Of a stretch of DNA of 64,000 nt, positions 16,120 to 25,423 are shown piece after piece. The number at the start of each line of letters is the position of its first letter. The first letter of the stretch is position 1. A program made the position numbers and the translations under genes. The notes under the pieces were generated by a model. That model worked only from the letters and a program-made list of their open reading frames with translations. It searched no databases and was not told the origin of the DNA. The DNA comes from CAZHON01 sp964534565 (GTDB taxonomy: Bacteria; Patescibacteriota; Gracilibacteria; Peribacterales; Peribacteraceae), in the NCBI GenBank assembly GCA_964534565.1, contig CAZHON010000002.1, positions 234,482-298,481 on the forward strand, given 5' to 3'.

Positions 16120-18482
16120 CGAGGCTTGCGACCGACCGCCAACTGGTTGAGCAGCAATTCGCCCAATCCGATCTTCTTCATGGCGGATTCGATGCTGCGC
16201 TCACCGGGAAGTCCCCATGGCCAGCACATGAACTTCTCCACGAGCATCGGTTCGAAACCCGATTCGATGAGGTAGCGGCGAAGGGTCTTGAGCGTCATTG
16301 TTTCCTGATGCGCCTCGTCATCCAAGTGACCGATGGCACCGGCGATGCGCTCGAAGAATGGGTCCGGTGTAGTGATGATGATCACGCCACCCGGACGCAG
16401 AACGTCGTACATCTTTCTCAACATTCCGATGGGGCTTTCCACGTGCTCAATGAGAGCGGTCGCCGCAACGATATCGAATGAGTTTGGCGGGAAAGGAGGA
16501 TTCATCGCGTCCCCTTCCACCATGTGCAATCGATCGTCTTCGCAGGCGTCGATCAGTTCAGGAGAGAATTCCAGTCCTGTCATTTTCACCGACGGGAATG
16601 CATCTTGCACGTAGGTAAGGGACTTTCCCTCCGCGGGACCCAAGTCCAACAGATCCTTCGGCGTGCCTTGGTAGAATGCATGGATCGAGCGAATCACTTC
16701 ATCCGCACGGCGTTGCAAACGGTACGTGAGAGCTTTGCGCTTCTTGCGGCCGTAGCTGTATTCAAGACCCATCGATCCGGTCAGCACCGGCAAGACTTTT
16801 GCGTCTCCGATGTGCCCCGACTGCGTATTGATCACACGCTCCAAACGGATCTTTCGTGTGGAGTTCAAAATGTCCAACTGTTCCGGCGTCAGAAGCATTC
16901 CCTTCGCATCCAATTCCTGACTTTGGAAGTAGCGGGACTGTGGAACATAGCGCGTCGAAAACTCATCTCCAATTTGAAGCGATTCAAACTTCGTCTTATC
17001 CATGATCTTGATCGTGTCTGCGATGTGCAGGTCATGACCGTGCCAGGTGACGTCTCGATAGAAGATCACTTTGGAGTCGCCGCCCTTGAGCATCAAAAGA
17101 CGTCGAATCATGCCTTTGATGCGGTAGGCCATGCCCGTGTGCCACCCGAACAAGAGCATGAACACACGGAAGATGATGAACTTCACGGGAGTGAAGATCT
17201 TGTTTGCAGCAACGCGGTGCAGTTTCCCTGCGACAGAGAACCCGTTCTCCTTTGGCACGAAGGAGTAGTTCGCATCGATCCATTGGGAGGACAGCACTTT
17301 TCCTTTCGTCGTCTTTCCAATAAGTCCGCAATCCGAGAGTAGTTGCTGCTTCGTGTCGGTATTGAAGAGTTTGATCACTCCTCCCTTGGCGGCATTGCCA
17401 AGCAGGTATGCGTGTTCCGTTTTTTGAACGTAGAACCGACCCTGGGGATACACCGCGCGGAACGGCAAGCGTTCGCAGGGCAGGTGCTCGGTCCCCTTTC
17501 TCTCTCCATAATCCACATACGACTCCAAGTGCTCCGCCGTTCGATACATTGCGTAGCGATCGGTCATGATTTCTGCAGGAACAATTTTTCCATCGCGCAA
17601 ACTTTCGAGCATTGCGTCGGCGACGCGTCCTGCAAGCGGCATCTGCGGGGCAAGCAACTCGCATCCATGGGAATAGAAGTGCAGCGTGTTACGGCTGCCC
17701 ATAGACCCTGCATAGAAACCGTTCGGATACACAAATTGGCTGAGGAATTCGACCGACTCCGTCATCACCTTCTTCAGGCGTTCATCGTGATTGAGCTTGT
17801 AGACCTTTCCCAAAAAACTCACCGTCGCAGACAAGTAGCCGATGTCGGCACCGTCATACTCCAGGCTCCATCCTTCGCTCGTGTGGAACGCGAGAAATTC
17901 ATTGAGTTTCTTTTCGTATCCCTCCAGAAGCTTTGGGTCTTTCAGAACATGGTACGCGTAGTACACGGGCAACACTCCCATCGCATGGTGATTGGCCAGT
18001 ACTCCGTGCTCATCCCACGCAATGATGTAGTCGGCGGCCTTGCGGCATGTCTTGAAAAACTGTTCTCGGAACTCATGAGGGAATTGTCCTTTCTCCTCCA
18101 GGAGCATGTAGCTCTTGAGCATCGCGTAGAGCAAAAATCCCGTCGGTCCGGTCCAACCGTGTTCGTTCGGGTAGAACTCGTCGAAGGAACCGTCACGGTG
18201 CTGAATCGTCGTCCAGTACTTCATTCCCGCCACAATCCACTCGCGCACTTTGGGGTGTCCTTTGTAGATATTCCCCGGCATGTCGTACGAATAGACGAGT
18301 GCCAAACTGAGAACGGAAAACTGGGGAAGGGCATCGGGGAAGTCATCGACCTTATCGAGCCAGTACGTTCGCTTGAAACAGCCGTACGTCGGCGAAAATG
18401 GGTTTCGATCCTGCATCGAGAGCAGGCGTGGAATCTGGGAAACCGACCGAAGAGCGTAGGCGTCGCGAAGAGTCGAAGACAT
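16116..18482 (-). CDS. Fusion: alpha-helical-barrel glycan enzyme-like N-terminus + SAM methyltransferase C-terminus
   Basis: 788 residues. Residues ~1-400 look like an alpha/alpha toroid of the type found in glycan hydrolases, lyases and C5-epimerases (repeated Trp/Tyr helices, RDGSFDEFYPNEHGWTGPTG, EYDGADIGYL). Residues ~410-580 are a mixed region with positively charged linkers. Residues ~590-788 are a complete class I methyltransferase: DLLDLGPAEG (motif I), FDIVAATALIEHVESP and VLRPGGVIIITTPDPF. Together they suggest one protein that recognises a glycan and methylates it or a related sugar. No signal peptide is visible. A TATTCT box lies 9 bases before ATG 18482. Domain naming of the N-terminus is by fold impression only. 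Confidence 0.7.
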   Translation of the reverse strand: MSSTLRDAYALRSVSQIPRLLSMQDRNPFSPTYGCFKRTYWLDKVDDFPDALPQFSVLSLALVYSYDMPGNIYKGHPKVREWIVAGMKYWTTIQHRDGSFDEFYPNEHGWTGPTGFLLYAMLKSYMLLEEKGQFPHEFREQFFKTCRKAADYIIAWDEHGVLANHHAMGVLPVYYAYHVLKDPKLLEGYEKKLNEFLAFHTSEGWSLEYDGADIGYLSATVSFLGKVYKLNHDERLKKVMTESVEFLSQFVYPNGFYAGSMGSRNTLHFYSHGCELLAPQMPLAGRVADAMLESLRDGKIVPAEIMTDRYAMYRTAEHLESYVDYGERKGTEHLPCERLPFRAVYPQGRFYVQKTEHAYLLGNAAKGGVIKLFNTDTKQQLLSDCGLIGKTTKGKVLSSQWIDANYSFVPKENGFSVAGKLHRVAANKIFTPVKFIIFRVFMLLFGWHTGMAYRIKGMIRRLLMLKGGDSKVIFYRDVTWHGHDLHIADTIKIMDKTKFESLQIGDEFSTRYVPQSRYFQSQELDAKGMLLTPEQLDILNSTRKIRLERVINTQSGHIGDAKVLPVLTGSMGLEYSYGRKKRKALTYRLQRRADEVIRSIHAFYQGTPKDLLDLGPAEGKSLTYVQDAFPSVKMTGLEFSPELIDACEDDRLHMVEGDAMNPPFPPNSFDIVAATALIEHVESPIGMLRKMYDVLRPGGVIIITTPDPFFERIAGAIGHLDDEAHQETMTLKTLRRYLIESGFEPMLVEKFMCWPWGLPGERSIESAMKKIGLGELLLNQLAVGRKPR

Positions 18483-18491
18483 AGGGCCGCC

Positions 18492-18497
18492 AGAATA
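18492..18497 (-). promoter_or_regulatory. -10 box TATTCT upstream of the 18482 gene
   Basis: TATTCT on the minus strand ends 9 bases before ATG 18482. Confidence 0.45.
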
Positions 18498-18566
18498 TCT
18501 TGAAAATCGCCTCCAGGATAGGCCTCAGAAGCCTCATTGGACCTTACGGAAAGCCGATAAACAGGG

Positions 18567-18572
18567 TAAACT
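18567..18572 (+). promoter_or_regulatory. -10 box TAAACT, leaderless promoter of the 18580 gene
   Basis: TAAACT ends 7 bases before ATG 18580. Confidence 0.55.
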
Positions 18573-18579
18573 GACCACC

Positions 18580-19461
18580 ATGGTCTCCCTCCTTATCCCC
18601 GCGTTCAACGAAGAAGGATGCATCGATCAAGTCGTGCGTCGGGCACATGATGTGCTAACAAAAGGAGGAGAAGAATTCGAGATCGTCGTCATCGATGACG
18701 GAAGTCGCGACAAAACGGCGGAGATTTTGCGCGGAATGAATCTGCCCCACCTTCGCGTCGTGACCCACCCGGTCAACCGAGGCTATGGAGCTGCGATGAA
18801 GACAGGAATCCGTCACTCCAAAGGAGAACTGATTGCCATGACCGATGCCGACGGCACCTATCCGCTCGAAATGATTCCGGAGTTCGTGGCTCTCTTGAAG
18901 AAGAAGGAACTCGATATGGTCGTGGGCGCCCGCACGAAGAAGGGTGTGAAAATCCCGCTCATCCGACGCCCTGCGAAGGCGCTTGTAGCCTTGCTTGCGC
19001 GCATTCTCACCGGTATCAAAATCCCCGATATCAATTCCGGACTGCGTGTGTATCGCCGCCCTCTCGCAGAGCGATTCATGCACCTGTACCCCCAGGGATT
19101 CTCCTTCACGATTACGATCACCCTCGCAGCACTCACGAACGATTACTTGGTGGAGTATGTGCCAATCGATTACTACAAGCGCATTGGAAAGAGCACGCTC
19201 TCCAGCGGCTTCAACGGTTTCAAGAACTTCATCGCGTTCCTGCACCTCATCGTTCGCATCGTCACATACTTCCGACCGCTGCGCTTCTTCGGAGGCATCG
19301 CCTCCTTCCTCCTCATCGTCGGTGTCGGGCTCATTGGGTACACCGTCTGGAAAGAAGCGAACATCTCCGATTCGGGACTTCTCATCTTCCTCACGGGTCT
19401 GCAGGTTGGTCTCTTCGGCCTCTTGGCCGATGTTTCCGCGCGGGTGCGCTCAGCGAACTAA
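18580..19461 (+). CDS. GT2 glycosyltransferase with two C-terminal membrane helices (polyprenyl-phosphate sugar synthase type)
   Basis: 293 residues. GT-A catalytic domain with VIDDGSRDKT, TDADGTYP (DxD) and NSGLRVYRR, then a hydrophobic tail of two helices (residues ~230-285). This layout matches bacterial dolichol-phosphate-glucose/mannose synthase-like proteins that charge polyprenyl phosphate at the membrane. It would supply donors to the GT-C enzymes of the locus. Its end overlaps the convergent GT4 gene by 12 bp. Confidence 0.88.
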   Translation: MVSLLIPAFNEEGCIDQVVRRAHDVLTKGGEEFEIVVIDDGSRDKTAEILRGMNLPHLRVVTHPVNRGYGAAMKTGIRHSKGELIAMTDADGTYPLEMIPEFVALLKKKELDMVVGARTKKGVKIPLIRRPAKALVALLARILTGIKIPDINSGLRVYRRPLAERFMHLYPQGFSFTITITLAALTNDYLVEYVPIDYYKRIGKSTLSSGFNGFKNFIAFLHLIVRIVTYFRPLRFFGGIASFLLIVGVGLIGYTVWKEANISDSGLLIFLTGLQVGLFGLLADVSARVRSAN

Positions 19462-20613
19462 GGCGCTCATAACGCGCTGCATACGCTTGGTCCAATCGTG
19501 CTGTTCGACGATCTTTTTGCCATGTTCAATGCGTTCGGCGGCGTCTTCGGGGTGAGAGAGAACATACTCAATGCTTCCTGCCAGGGACGATGCATCGCCC
19601 GGTCTGCAGAAGAGCACGCTGCGCTCGTCGACGATGTCGCGCACCGGAGGAATGTCGGCACACACAATCGGACGGCCTGCCGCGAGGTACTCGAACAACT
19701 TGAGTGGAGAGGTGTCGCGCTGGAAAAACACATGATCCGACTTGGGTGCGGGGTACACGCACACGTCGCATGCAGCAATTGCCGACGGCACTTTTTCACC
19801 GGCGATGCGTGCATCGAAACGAATGGCGTGGGACGCGCCCAGTGACTGCGCAAGTTCCACATAGGTCTCTTGCCAGGACACGGGTCCTCCCACGATCCAC
19901 ACCAACAAGTTTTTTTGCGTCTTGAGCAGCAGAGGAACGGACTCGATCAGTTCCCTCACTCCCTTCTCCACCGATTCCATCGTCACGAGAGAACCGATGT
20001 ACCCCACGATTGTGCGGTCTGTTGGAAGATTCCATCGTGCTTTTTCTTCGCTTGCAGAAGCCAATTTCTGATATCGATGCAATGTCACTCCATCCCCTTC
20101 GACGATCAGACGTTCGCTTGCCACACCCATACGCTCCAATGCTGCCCGCATTCCTTGTGTCAGACACACCACCAGCGCACATCGATTGCAAAGACGCGTG
20201 AAGGAAGAGAGGAATCGTCGGGGCGGCGTATGCAATTCCAACACAACTGGAATGTGCGATGCGACAGTCGTGCGGAGAAGCAGTGGCGAGCGCACGTACA
20301 CAATGTCCGCGGTTTCATTCTTCAAAAAATGGGCCAATGCACGACGGTAGGAAAACATCGTCAGCAAAAATCGCAGAGACTCGGGGATGAACGATGCATC
20401 GGAATAATCGCGATGCGGCAACGCCTGCACCGTCACCCTCTTGCTCATGGCGTAATACGAATGAGCCTTCTCGGTGATCAAGTTATGGATCGACGGTGTC
20501 ACGAGCGTCACGTCGTGACCCAGTTCGCAGAGCGCATCGCACACAGCAGCCACCTGAGAGCCATAGGCCTTCTCGGTAGGAAACCGGGCATGGAGGACGT
20601 ACAGAATGCGCAT
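19450..20613 (-). CDS. GT4-family glycosyltransferase
   Basis: 387 residues. The N-terminus MRILYVLHARFPTEKAYG and donor-domain segments VGYIGSLVTMESVEKGV and SPLKLFEYLAAGRPIVCAD are typical of GT4; the first Glu of E-x7-E is replaced, as in several GT4 subgroups. A TATGCT box ends 8 bases before ATG 20613. The -10 region is shared with the divergent gene at 20613. Confidence 0.86.
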   Translation of the reverse strand: MRILYVLHARFPTEKAYGSQVAAVCDALCELGHDVTLVTPSIHNLITEKAHSYYAMSKRVTVQALPHRDYSDASFIPESLRFLLTMFSYRRALAHFLKNETADIVYVRSPLLLRTTVASHIPVVLELHTPPRRFLSSFTRLCNRCALVVCLTQGMRAALERMGVASERLIVEGDGVTLHRYQKLASASEEKARWNLPTDRTIVGYIGSLVTMESVEKGVRELIESVPLLLKTQKNLLVWIVGGPVSWQETYVELAQSLGASHAIRFDARIAGEKVPSAIAACDVCVYPAPKSDHVFFQRDTSPLKLFEYLAAGRPIVCADIPPVRDIVDERSVLFCRPGDASSLAGSIEYVLSHPEDAAERIEHGKKIVEQHDWTKRMQRVMSALVR

Positions 20614-21644
20614 TGACCTCTAGCATACCGAAAATCGCGTTCAACACGTATACTCAACCGGTGGAAACCCTCTGCACATTTGGCTACCAGGACCTGACAA
20701 GTCCGAGGCATCTCAATTTGTCCCGAATGCTGAAAACGCAGGGTTTCAAGGTGGTTCACTGTCATACGACCCGCAAAGGGTTGGTGCAAAAATACCTCGA
20801 TCTGTGGAAGCAATTTCGTGCACACAGGCATGAATGTACGACGGTACTGGTCATGTTCCCGGGCCAATATCTGGTCCCTTTGGCGTGGCTGCTCACACGC
20901 TTCCCTCGAAAAAAATTGCTGTTCGACGTCTTCATTTCTCTCTACGACACCAAGGTGTCCGACCGTCGACTGGTCTCGCCCAAAAGTCCTCATGCCTGGT
21001 TTTTGTGGATGATGGATTTCGTGTCTTGTCACATGGCCGATGAACTTTTGATCGACACAAAAGCGCACGGCGAATTCCTCGCATCGACATTCTTCGTCTC
21101 ACCCCAACGCATTCGCGTCGAGTACTTGGGAACGCGCGACGACCTCTTCTTCCCTGCTCCATCGACTGCAACACCGGACACCTTCGAGGTCTGCTTCTAC
21201 GGCAACTACATTCCGCTCCAGGGTGTGCGGTTCATTCTGGAGGCGGCAAACGTACTGCGTGAGCATACAACCATTCACTTCACCCTCATCGGCGGGGGCC
21301 AAGAGGCCCCGGCTATGCGTGCCCTTGCAGAGAAATTGTCCCTCCCCAACGTGACGTTCGTACCCACCGTCCCCTACGAACGACTGCCCGACTACATTCA
21401 TCGTGCCGATCTGTGTTTGGGTGTTTTTGGAACATCACAGAAGACGCTGCGCGTGATTCCGCACAAAGTGTACGACGCCGTCGCGTGCGGCAAAACCGTC
21501 CTCACCGCTCGGTCACCGGCGATTCAGGAACAATTCCCCGAAAGTGACCGGATGGTATTTTGCAACGCCGGAGACAGTGCCGATATTGCACACAAGATTC
21601 TTGCGATCGCAGGCAAAAAACCGGGTATTCTCCCTACAGCATGA
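20613..21644 (+). CDS. GT4-like glycosyltransferase (start uncertain)
   Basis: 343 residues if TTG 20613 is used. GT-B features: EVCFYGNYIPLQGVRFI, LIGGGQEAPAMRAL and HKVYDAVACGKTVL (Asp instead of the first Glu of E-x7-E). The start is a puzzle: the family sequence begins around PKIAFNTYTQP, but no ATG or GTG lies there. TTG 20613 precedes the TAGCAT -10 box, so a transcript from that box would lack it; 7 bases after the box comes an ATC codon at 20634, in frame. The stop overlaps the next gene as ATGA. Confidence 0.8.
   Translation: MTSSIPKIAFNTYTQPVETLCTFGYQDLTSPRHLNLSRMLKTQGFKVVHCHTTRKGLVQKYLDLWKQFRAHRHECTTVLVMFPGQYLVPLAWLLTRFPRKKLLFDVFISLYDTKVSDRRLVSPKSPHAWFLWMMDFVSCHMADELLIDTKAHGEFLASTFFVSPQRIRVEYLGTRDDLFFPAPSTATPDTFEVCFYGNYIPLQGVRFILEAANVLREHTTIHFTLIGGGQEAPAMRALAEKLSLPNVTFVPTVPYERLPDYIHRADLCLGVFGTSQKTLRVIPHKVYDAVACGKTVLTARSPAIQEQFPESDRMVFCNAGDSADIAHKILAIAGKKPGILPTA
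20622..20627 (-). promoter_or_regulatory. -10 box TATGCT, leaderless promoter of the 20613 minus-strand gene
   Basis: TATGCT on the minus strand ends 8 bases before ATG 20613. The same bases read TAGCAT (20621-20626) on the plus strand, so one near-palindrome may serve both directions. Confidence 0.5.
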
Positions 21645-22294
21645 GCATCAGTACCTTCATGAGCGGCGTGTGGTCGGGCAAAAGCCTGGGGCGCATTCTG
21701 CAAAACGACCGACTCGCTCCCCTGCTTTCGAATTTGCATGGGCATGTCCTCGATTTGGCAGGAGACCGCAGAGCCTCGTACACAAAGTCTCTGCCGAAAG
21801 ACATTCACCTCACGATCGCAAACGATACGGACTCGTCCCGACCCGACACGCGGGTGGATTTCAATGAAATGTTTCCTTTTGCACCTCAATCGTTCGATGC
21901 AATTGTGTTTCTCAATGCGCTCTACATTTCAAAGAACCCCGTGCAGACCCTGCGTGAGTGTCGTCGCGTGCTCAAACCCCACGGCACGTTGATTCTCTCT
22001 ACTCCGTTCATCGCACACGAAATGCCCGAACCACACGACTTCGTCCGTTGGACGAAAGAGGGGTTGGAACAACTTTTGAGCGAAGCCGGATTTGTGAAGC
22101 ATCGCATCGAACGCATCGGTGCGCGTAGCAGCGCCAGCGCGAACCTGCTCCACCCGATTCTGCGCTGGAATATCATTCGCATGGTTGTGTACGCAAAGGC
22201 ACTGTTGCTCGATCGTCTGCTTCGAACAAAAGAAATGAAGCACCCGTGTCCGATTTTGTATCTCGCTGTTTCTTCTGCAGGCGATGCCGCGTGA
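21641..22294 (+). CDS. Class I SAM-dependent methyltransferase
   Basis: 217 residues. The AdoMet motif I is weak (HGHVLDLAGDRRASY), but the later pattern is clear: PFAPQSFDAIVFLNALYIS and CRRVLKPHGTLILSTPF, then HDFVRWTKEGLEQLL as in glycan-locus methyltransferases. ATG 21641 overlaps the stop of the GT gene (ATGA), fixing the start. Middle gene of a three-gene coupled run with 20613 and 22284. Confidence 0.78.
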   Translation: MSISTFMSGVWSGKSLGRILQNDRLAPLLSNLHGHVLDLAGDRRASYTKSLPKDIHLTIANDTDSSRPDTRVDFNEMFPFAPQSFDAIVFLNALYISKNPVQTLRECRRVLKPHGTLILSTPFIAHEMPEPHDFVRWTKEGLEQLLSEAGFVKHRIERIGARSSASANLLHPILRWNIIRMVVYAKALLLDRLLRTKEMKHPCPILYLAVSSAGDAA

Positions 22295-23318
22295 TTACTC
22301 CACATTCCTGACGGATTCGTTCAAATTGTTCAGCCTCAAAACGGCTCCACGCACAGCGTTGCCGACCCTGAGGCATTTTGTTTTTCCGCATGTGTTGGCC
22401 AAAAGCGACAAGCCTGTTCTCGTCACGATGAACATCCTTCCGGCACTGATGACGGTGTGGCATCACTTTGCTCTGCGCTCCATCGGCGACAGGGCCGACA
22501 TCGTTATTTTCGATTGCTCCGGCCGACTGAAACAGAACGATCTACCCGGGACGTACGTTCAACCGTTCCTCAATCTGTACGCCGCAACGAAAGTCGACAT
22601 TGCCCTGCGTTCGTTCGCAAAAAATCGCCGATCCGTTTGGATTTGTGATGATGATGTGTTGCTGACGGGCAAAGAATCATTCGACAGCATGATGCGAGAA
22701 TTGCAGGTTCCCAATACCGCCTGTGTCACCATGGAACCGCGTGACTGGTGGCAATTTGAAATGAACGGCCAACGCATCGCTCCTGCGGGAACGTACTGCC
22801 TCGCAATCAATCGAGACATCGTCTGCGACAAGGAGCACCTTTCGTTCAAGCCGACAGACGGCAATGAACACCCAAGCCTCATCCCCGGCCGGCCGGTCAA
22901 ACGCTATGACACGTTTGATAAAGCCAATGAGATCCTGCTCCAGAAAGGGTACCGTTGTGCCGCAATCGACGAAATGACGCGCAAAAACTGCACCATCGGT
23001 TATGACGGATTGAGCGGAGCGGTCATGTTGCTCTATCGCTTCAAAACCCCCGACGAAACCATGGCGTACCTAGAAGAACCATCGAATGAAGCCTGGGGAG
23101 GAACGATTCTGTTCCGCGTGTTAAACGGCATGCTCGCAATCGACACACTCAGTGAAGCTGCGGAGAAAATTTCCGGTGCATCCCAAAGACCACATGCTCT
23201 GCCCAGTCGATCGGAATTACAAAAGTTGCGACAGAGCCGTGAGAAATTTCTACGAGAAGGATTGAGTTTTACTCTACTCGACGAAAATCGAGAAGAATTG
23301 TTCGCACGACTGTCATAA
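22284..23318 (+). CDS. Unknown protein with an acidic CDDD motif, possible glycosyltransferase
   Basis: 344 residues; I do not recognise the family. There is no signal peptide or membrane helix. VWICDDDVLLTG (residues ~115-126) sits at the end of a predicted beta strand and resembles the metal-binding DxD of GT-A glycosyltransferases. AINRDIVCDKEHL and GYDGLSGAVMLLYRF are other conserved-looking stretches. It overlaps the preceding methyltransferase by 11 bases, in an operon of glycan genes. A GT-A-like glycosyltransferase is a guess from motif and context only. The stop abuts the stop of the convergent gene. Confidence 0.6.
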   Translation: MPRDYSTFLTDSFKLFSLKTAPRTALPTLRHFVFPHVLAKSDKPVLVTMNILPALMTVWHHFALRSIGDRADIVIFDCSGRLKQNDLPGTYVQPFLNLYAATKVDIALRSFAKNRRSVWICDDDVLLTGKESFDSMMRELQVPNTACVTMEPRDWWQFEMNGQRIAPAGTYCLAINRDIVCDKEHLSFKPTDGNEHPSLIPGRPVKRYDTFDKANEILLQKGYRCAAIDEMTRKNCTIGYDGLSGAVMLLYRFKTPDETMAYLEEPSNEAWGGTILFRVLNGMLAIDTLSEAAEKISGASQRPHALPSRSELQKLRQSREKFLREGLSFTLLDENREELFARLS

Positions 23319-24332
23319 TTATTGCTGAGCGATGACCGAACACATGCGAGAGATCAGTTTCGGCAGGCTGTGATGTTTCTCAATCGTGTCACGCAATGCG
23401 TGCGTGATCACGACACGTTCGGCATCGGGCAAGCTCCACAGTTTTTCCGCTTTTGCATTGAAGGTCGCTACCTCGGACCAGCACGCCTCGGGCAATACGG
23501 CACGAGCGGCAACGGATGTTGTCAGCACGGGAACCCCGCAGGACATTGCCTCTAAAATGGCTTTATCAAGCCCACCGGATGCTGCATGCAAAAACAGACG
23601 TGCAGTGCGCAACGTATCGCGAATCTCCTCTTGAGACGCAAAGCCGATCGTCACTCGACCTTCCATCAAATTCTCGGCAATGCGCGCATGCACCCGTTGC
23701 AACTCCACTTGGTCGCTCTCCGTCATCGGTCCTCCGATGATGCGCAGATGAGGACGATTCGACAGCTGTGCCGCCGCATCGATAATTGCAGGGAAATGTT
23801 TGACCGGGGTCACGCGACCAACGGTCACAACCAACGGTTTGGGAGTGCTGCCGTCGGGAGAGAAGAATGCGGTATCGATACCATGACCCAACACCAATTG
23901 CTTGGACGATGCCCAGGGCATTCCCTGCGGGGTCGCACTAAAAATGGTACGCACCAAGAATTCGGCAATGCGAAGAATTGTTCCTCCGCGGCGAACCTCG
24001 TACCAAAGATAAATGGGCTTCCCGCACAGCATCCATACCGGCCAACAGAGAATCACCCACACCGGTGTCATGTGCACCAACACCGCATCGTACGCATGGC
24101 GTTGCTGCCACGAGAGCTTCCACGCACGCAGCACCTGACAGAGGCGCGATGCACCCTGCTCTTTCCCAAGGGAACACACCTTCACACGTGGAGGCAATGC
24201 ATGGGAACCTACTTGTTGTCCGAGAATAGTGAGTTCGGTGCAATGCTTGGAAAACTCCTCCAACCACCTGTGAAAGAACCCGAGAATCGGGTGATTTGTA
24301 TCGACAGCCTGTGTGACGATCAAAAGCTTCAT
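23319..24332 (-). CDS. GT4-family glycosyltransferase
   Basis: 337 residues. Starts MKLLIVTQAVDTNHPILGFF; donor domain LVVTVGRVTPVKHFPAII and GGLDKAILEAMSCGVPVLTT. Fourth and last gene of a minus-strand run rmlB > 26499 > 25423 > 24332 in which each of the last three starts is coupled or closely spaced; ATG 24332 overlaps the upstream TGA (ATGA). Sugar specificity unknown. Confidence 0.86.
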   Translation of the reverse strand: MKLLIVTQAVDTNHPILGFFHRWLEEFSKHCTELTILGQQVGSHALPPRVKVCSLGKEQGASRLCQVLRAWKLSWQQRHAYDAVLVHMTPVWVILCWPVWMLCGKPIYLWYEVRRGGTILRIAEFLVRTIFSATPQGMPWASSKQLVLGHGIDTAFFSPDGSTPKPLVVTVGRVTPVKHFPAIIDAAAQLSNRPHLRIIGGPMTESDQVELQRVHARIAENLMEGRVTIGFASQEEIRDTLRTARLFLHAASGGLDKAILEAMSCGVPVLTTSVAARAVLPEACWSEVATFNAKAEKLWSLPDAERVVITHALRDTIEKHHSLPKLISRMCSVIAQQ

Positions 24333-25423
24333 GCGAGGGATTGCAGGAAGTGAGCATACTCTGCAATCGCAGCACTTCGTTCAAATCGAGGCAGCACACT
24401 GGAGCGTGCGGCTGCACCGATGGTTGTGCGCAGTGTTTCATCCCTGAGCAGTGTATGGATCGTTGCCGCGATATCCTTAGGGTCATTCGTGGTAAACAAT
24501 CCGTTCTCATGATCGACAATCACATCGGGGAGGACCCCCACCTTCGTCGTCACAACCGGGAGTCCGCACGCCATCGCTTCGAGAGCAACACGCGGGCCTC
24601 CTTCGCTCTGGGAACAGAGCACGAACACCTTGGCACTCTGCAGCGCCTTGATGACGTCCTGCGCGGTTTCAAGCCAACCGGTGAAGCGCACGCGGTCGGA
24701 AAGACCATGGCGCCTGCAGAAGGCCTCTGCACCCGCTCTCTCCGGGCCGTCACCGACCACCAATCCTGTCGTCCCGGGAAGTGTGCGGAGAGCCTCAAGG
24801 AAAAGCATCAGCCCTTTGTTCGCAACCAATCGTCCGCAGAAAATCGCATCGACTGTCTTCGGTGTTTCTGTCGGCTTCAAATGCTCGGCATCCAGGTAGA
24901 ACGACGGAATGATCGACAGGTTTGCAGAGGAGGCGCCCCACTTCTCTAGTGTGTGCAGCACCTCACGATTCACCAAGCGCACCTTGGTTGCCTTGCCGCA
25001 GGCGGCAGGAAGAGACCACCGAGACATGTGTCGCCCGATCCATTCACTCAATGATGCAGCAATGGGGAAGCCGACAATGTGATGAATCTCGAGTGCATAC
25101 GGTGTACCGATAGAACGGTACAGTTTCCTCGCACCCATTCCGTTATAGAACGGCGGGTAGTCTTGCACCGTCATGACGTCGAACTGCTGTTGAGCGTGGA
25201 GGCGTTTGCCCTCCTCCAAAATCCACTTGGGTTGCCACAGCAGTGACCATGGCGAAGGGTGCAGAAACACGTTCCCAAAGAATGTGCGTTCCGTTCCATT
25301 CGATGCGGGGCAAATGATGTCGATCCGATCGAAATGCGTATGCAACACGCTGAGCGTCTGGAAGAACGCCCCCTGCTTTCCGCTCGCGAGGCTGCGATCG
25401 CCGCTGATCATGAGGAGCTTCAT
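24329..25423 (-). CDS. GT4-family glycosyltransferase
   Basis: 364 residues. N-terminus MKLLMISGDRSLASGKQG; donor domain AIFCGRLVANKGLMLFLEAL, VVGDGPERAGAEAF and EGGPRVALEAMACGLPVVTT with the full E-x7-E pair. The open frame extends 16 codons upstream, but ATG 25423 is chosen because it overlaps the previous stop (25420-25423, ATGA). Confidence 0.88.
   Translation of the reverse strand: MKLLMISGDRSLASGKQGAFFQTLSVLHTHFDRIDIICPASNGTERTFFGNVFLHPSPWSLLWQPKWILEEGKRLHAQQQFDVMTVQDYPPFYNGMGARKLYRSIGTPYALEIHHIVGFPIAASLSEWIGRHMSRWSLPAACGKATKVRLVNREVLHTLEKWGASSANLSIIPSFYLDAEHLKPTETPKTVDAIFCGRLVANKGLMLFLEALRTLPGTTGLVVGDGPERAGAEAFCRRHGLSDRVRFTGWLETAQDVIKALQSAKVFVLCSQSEGGPRVALEAMACGLPVVTTKVGVLPDVIVDHENGLFTTNDPKDIAATIHTLLRDETLRTTIGAAARSSVLPRFERSAAIAEYAHFLQSLA

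Noticed and set aside
17343..18503. 386-residue plus-strand frame
   Set aside because: Antisense to the methyltransferase fusion; no start signal and no family-like sequence.
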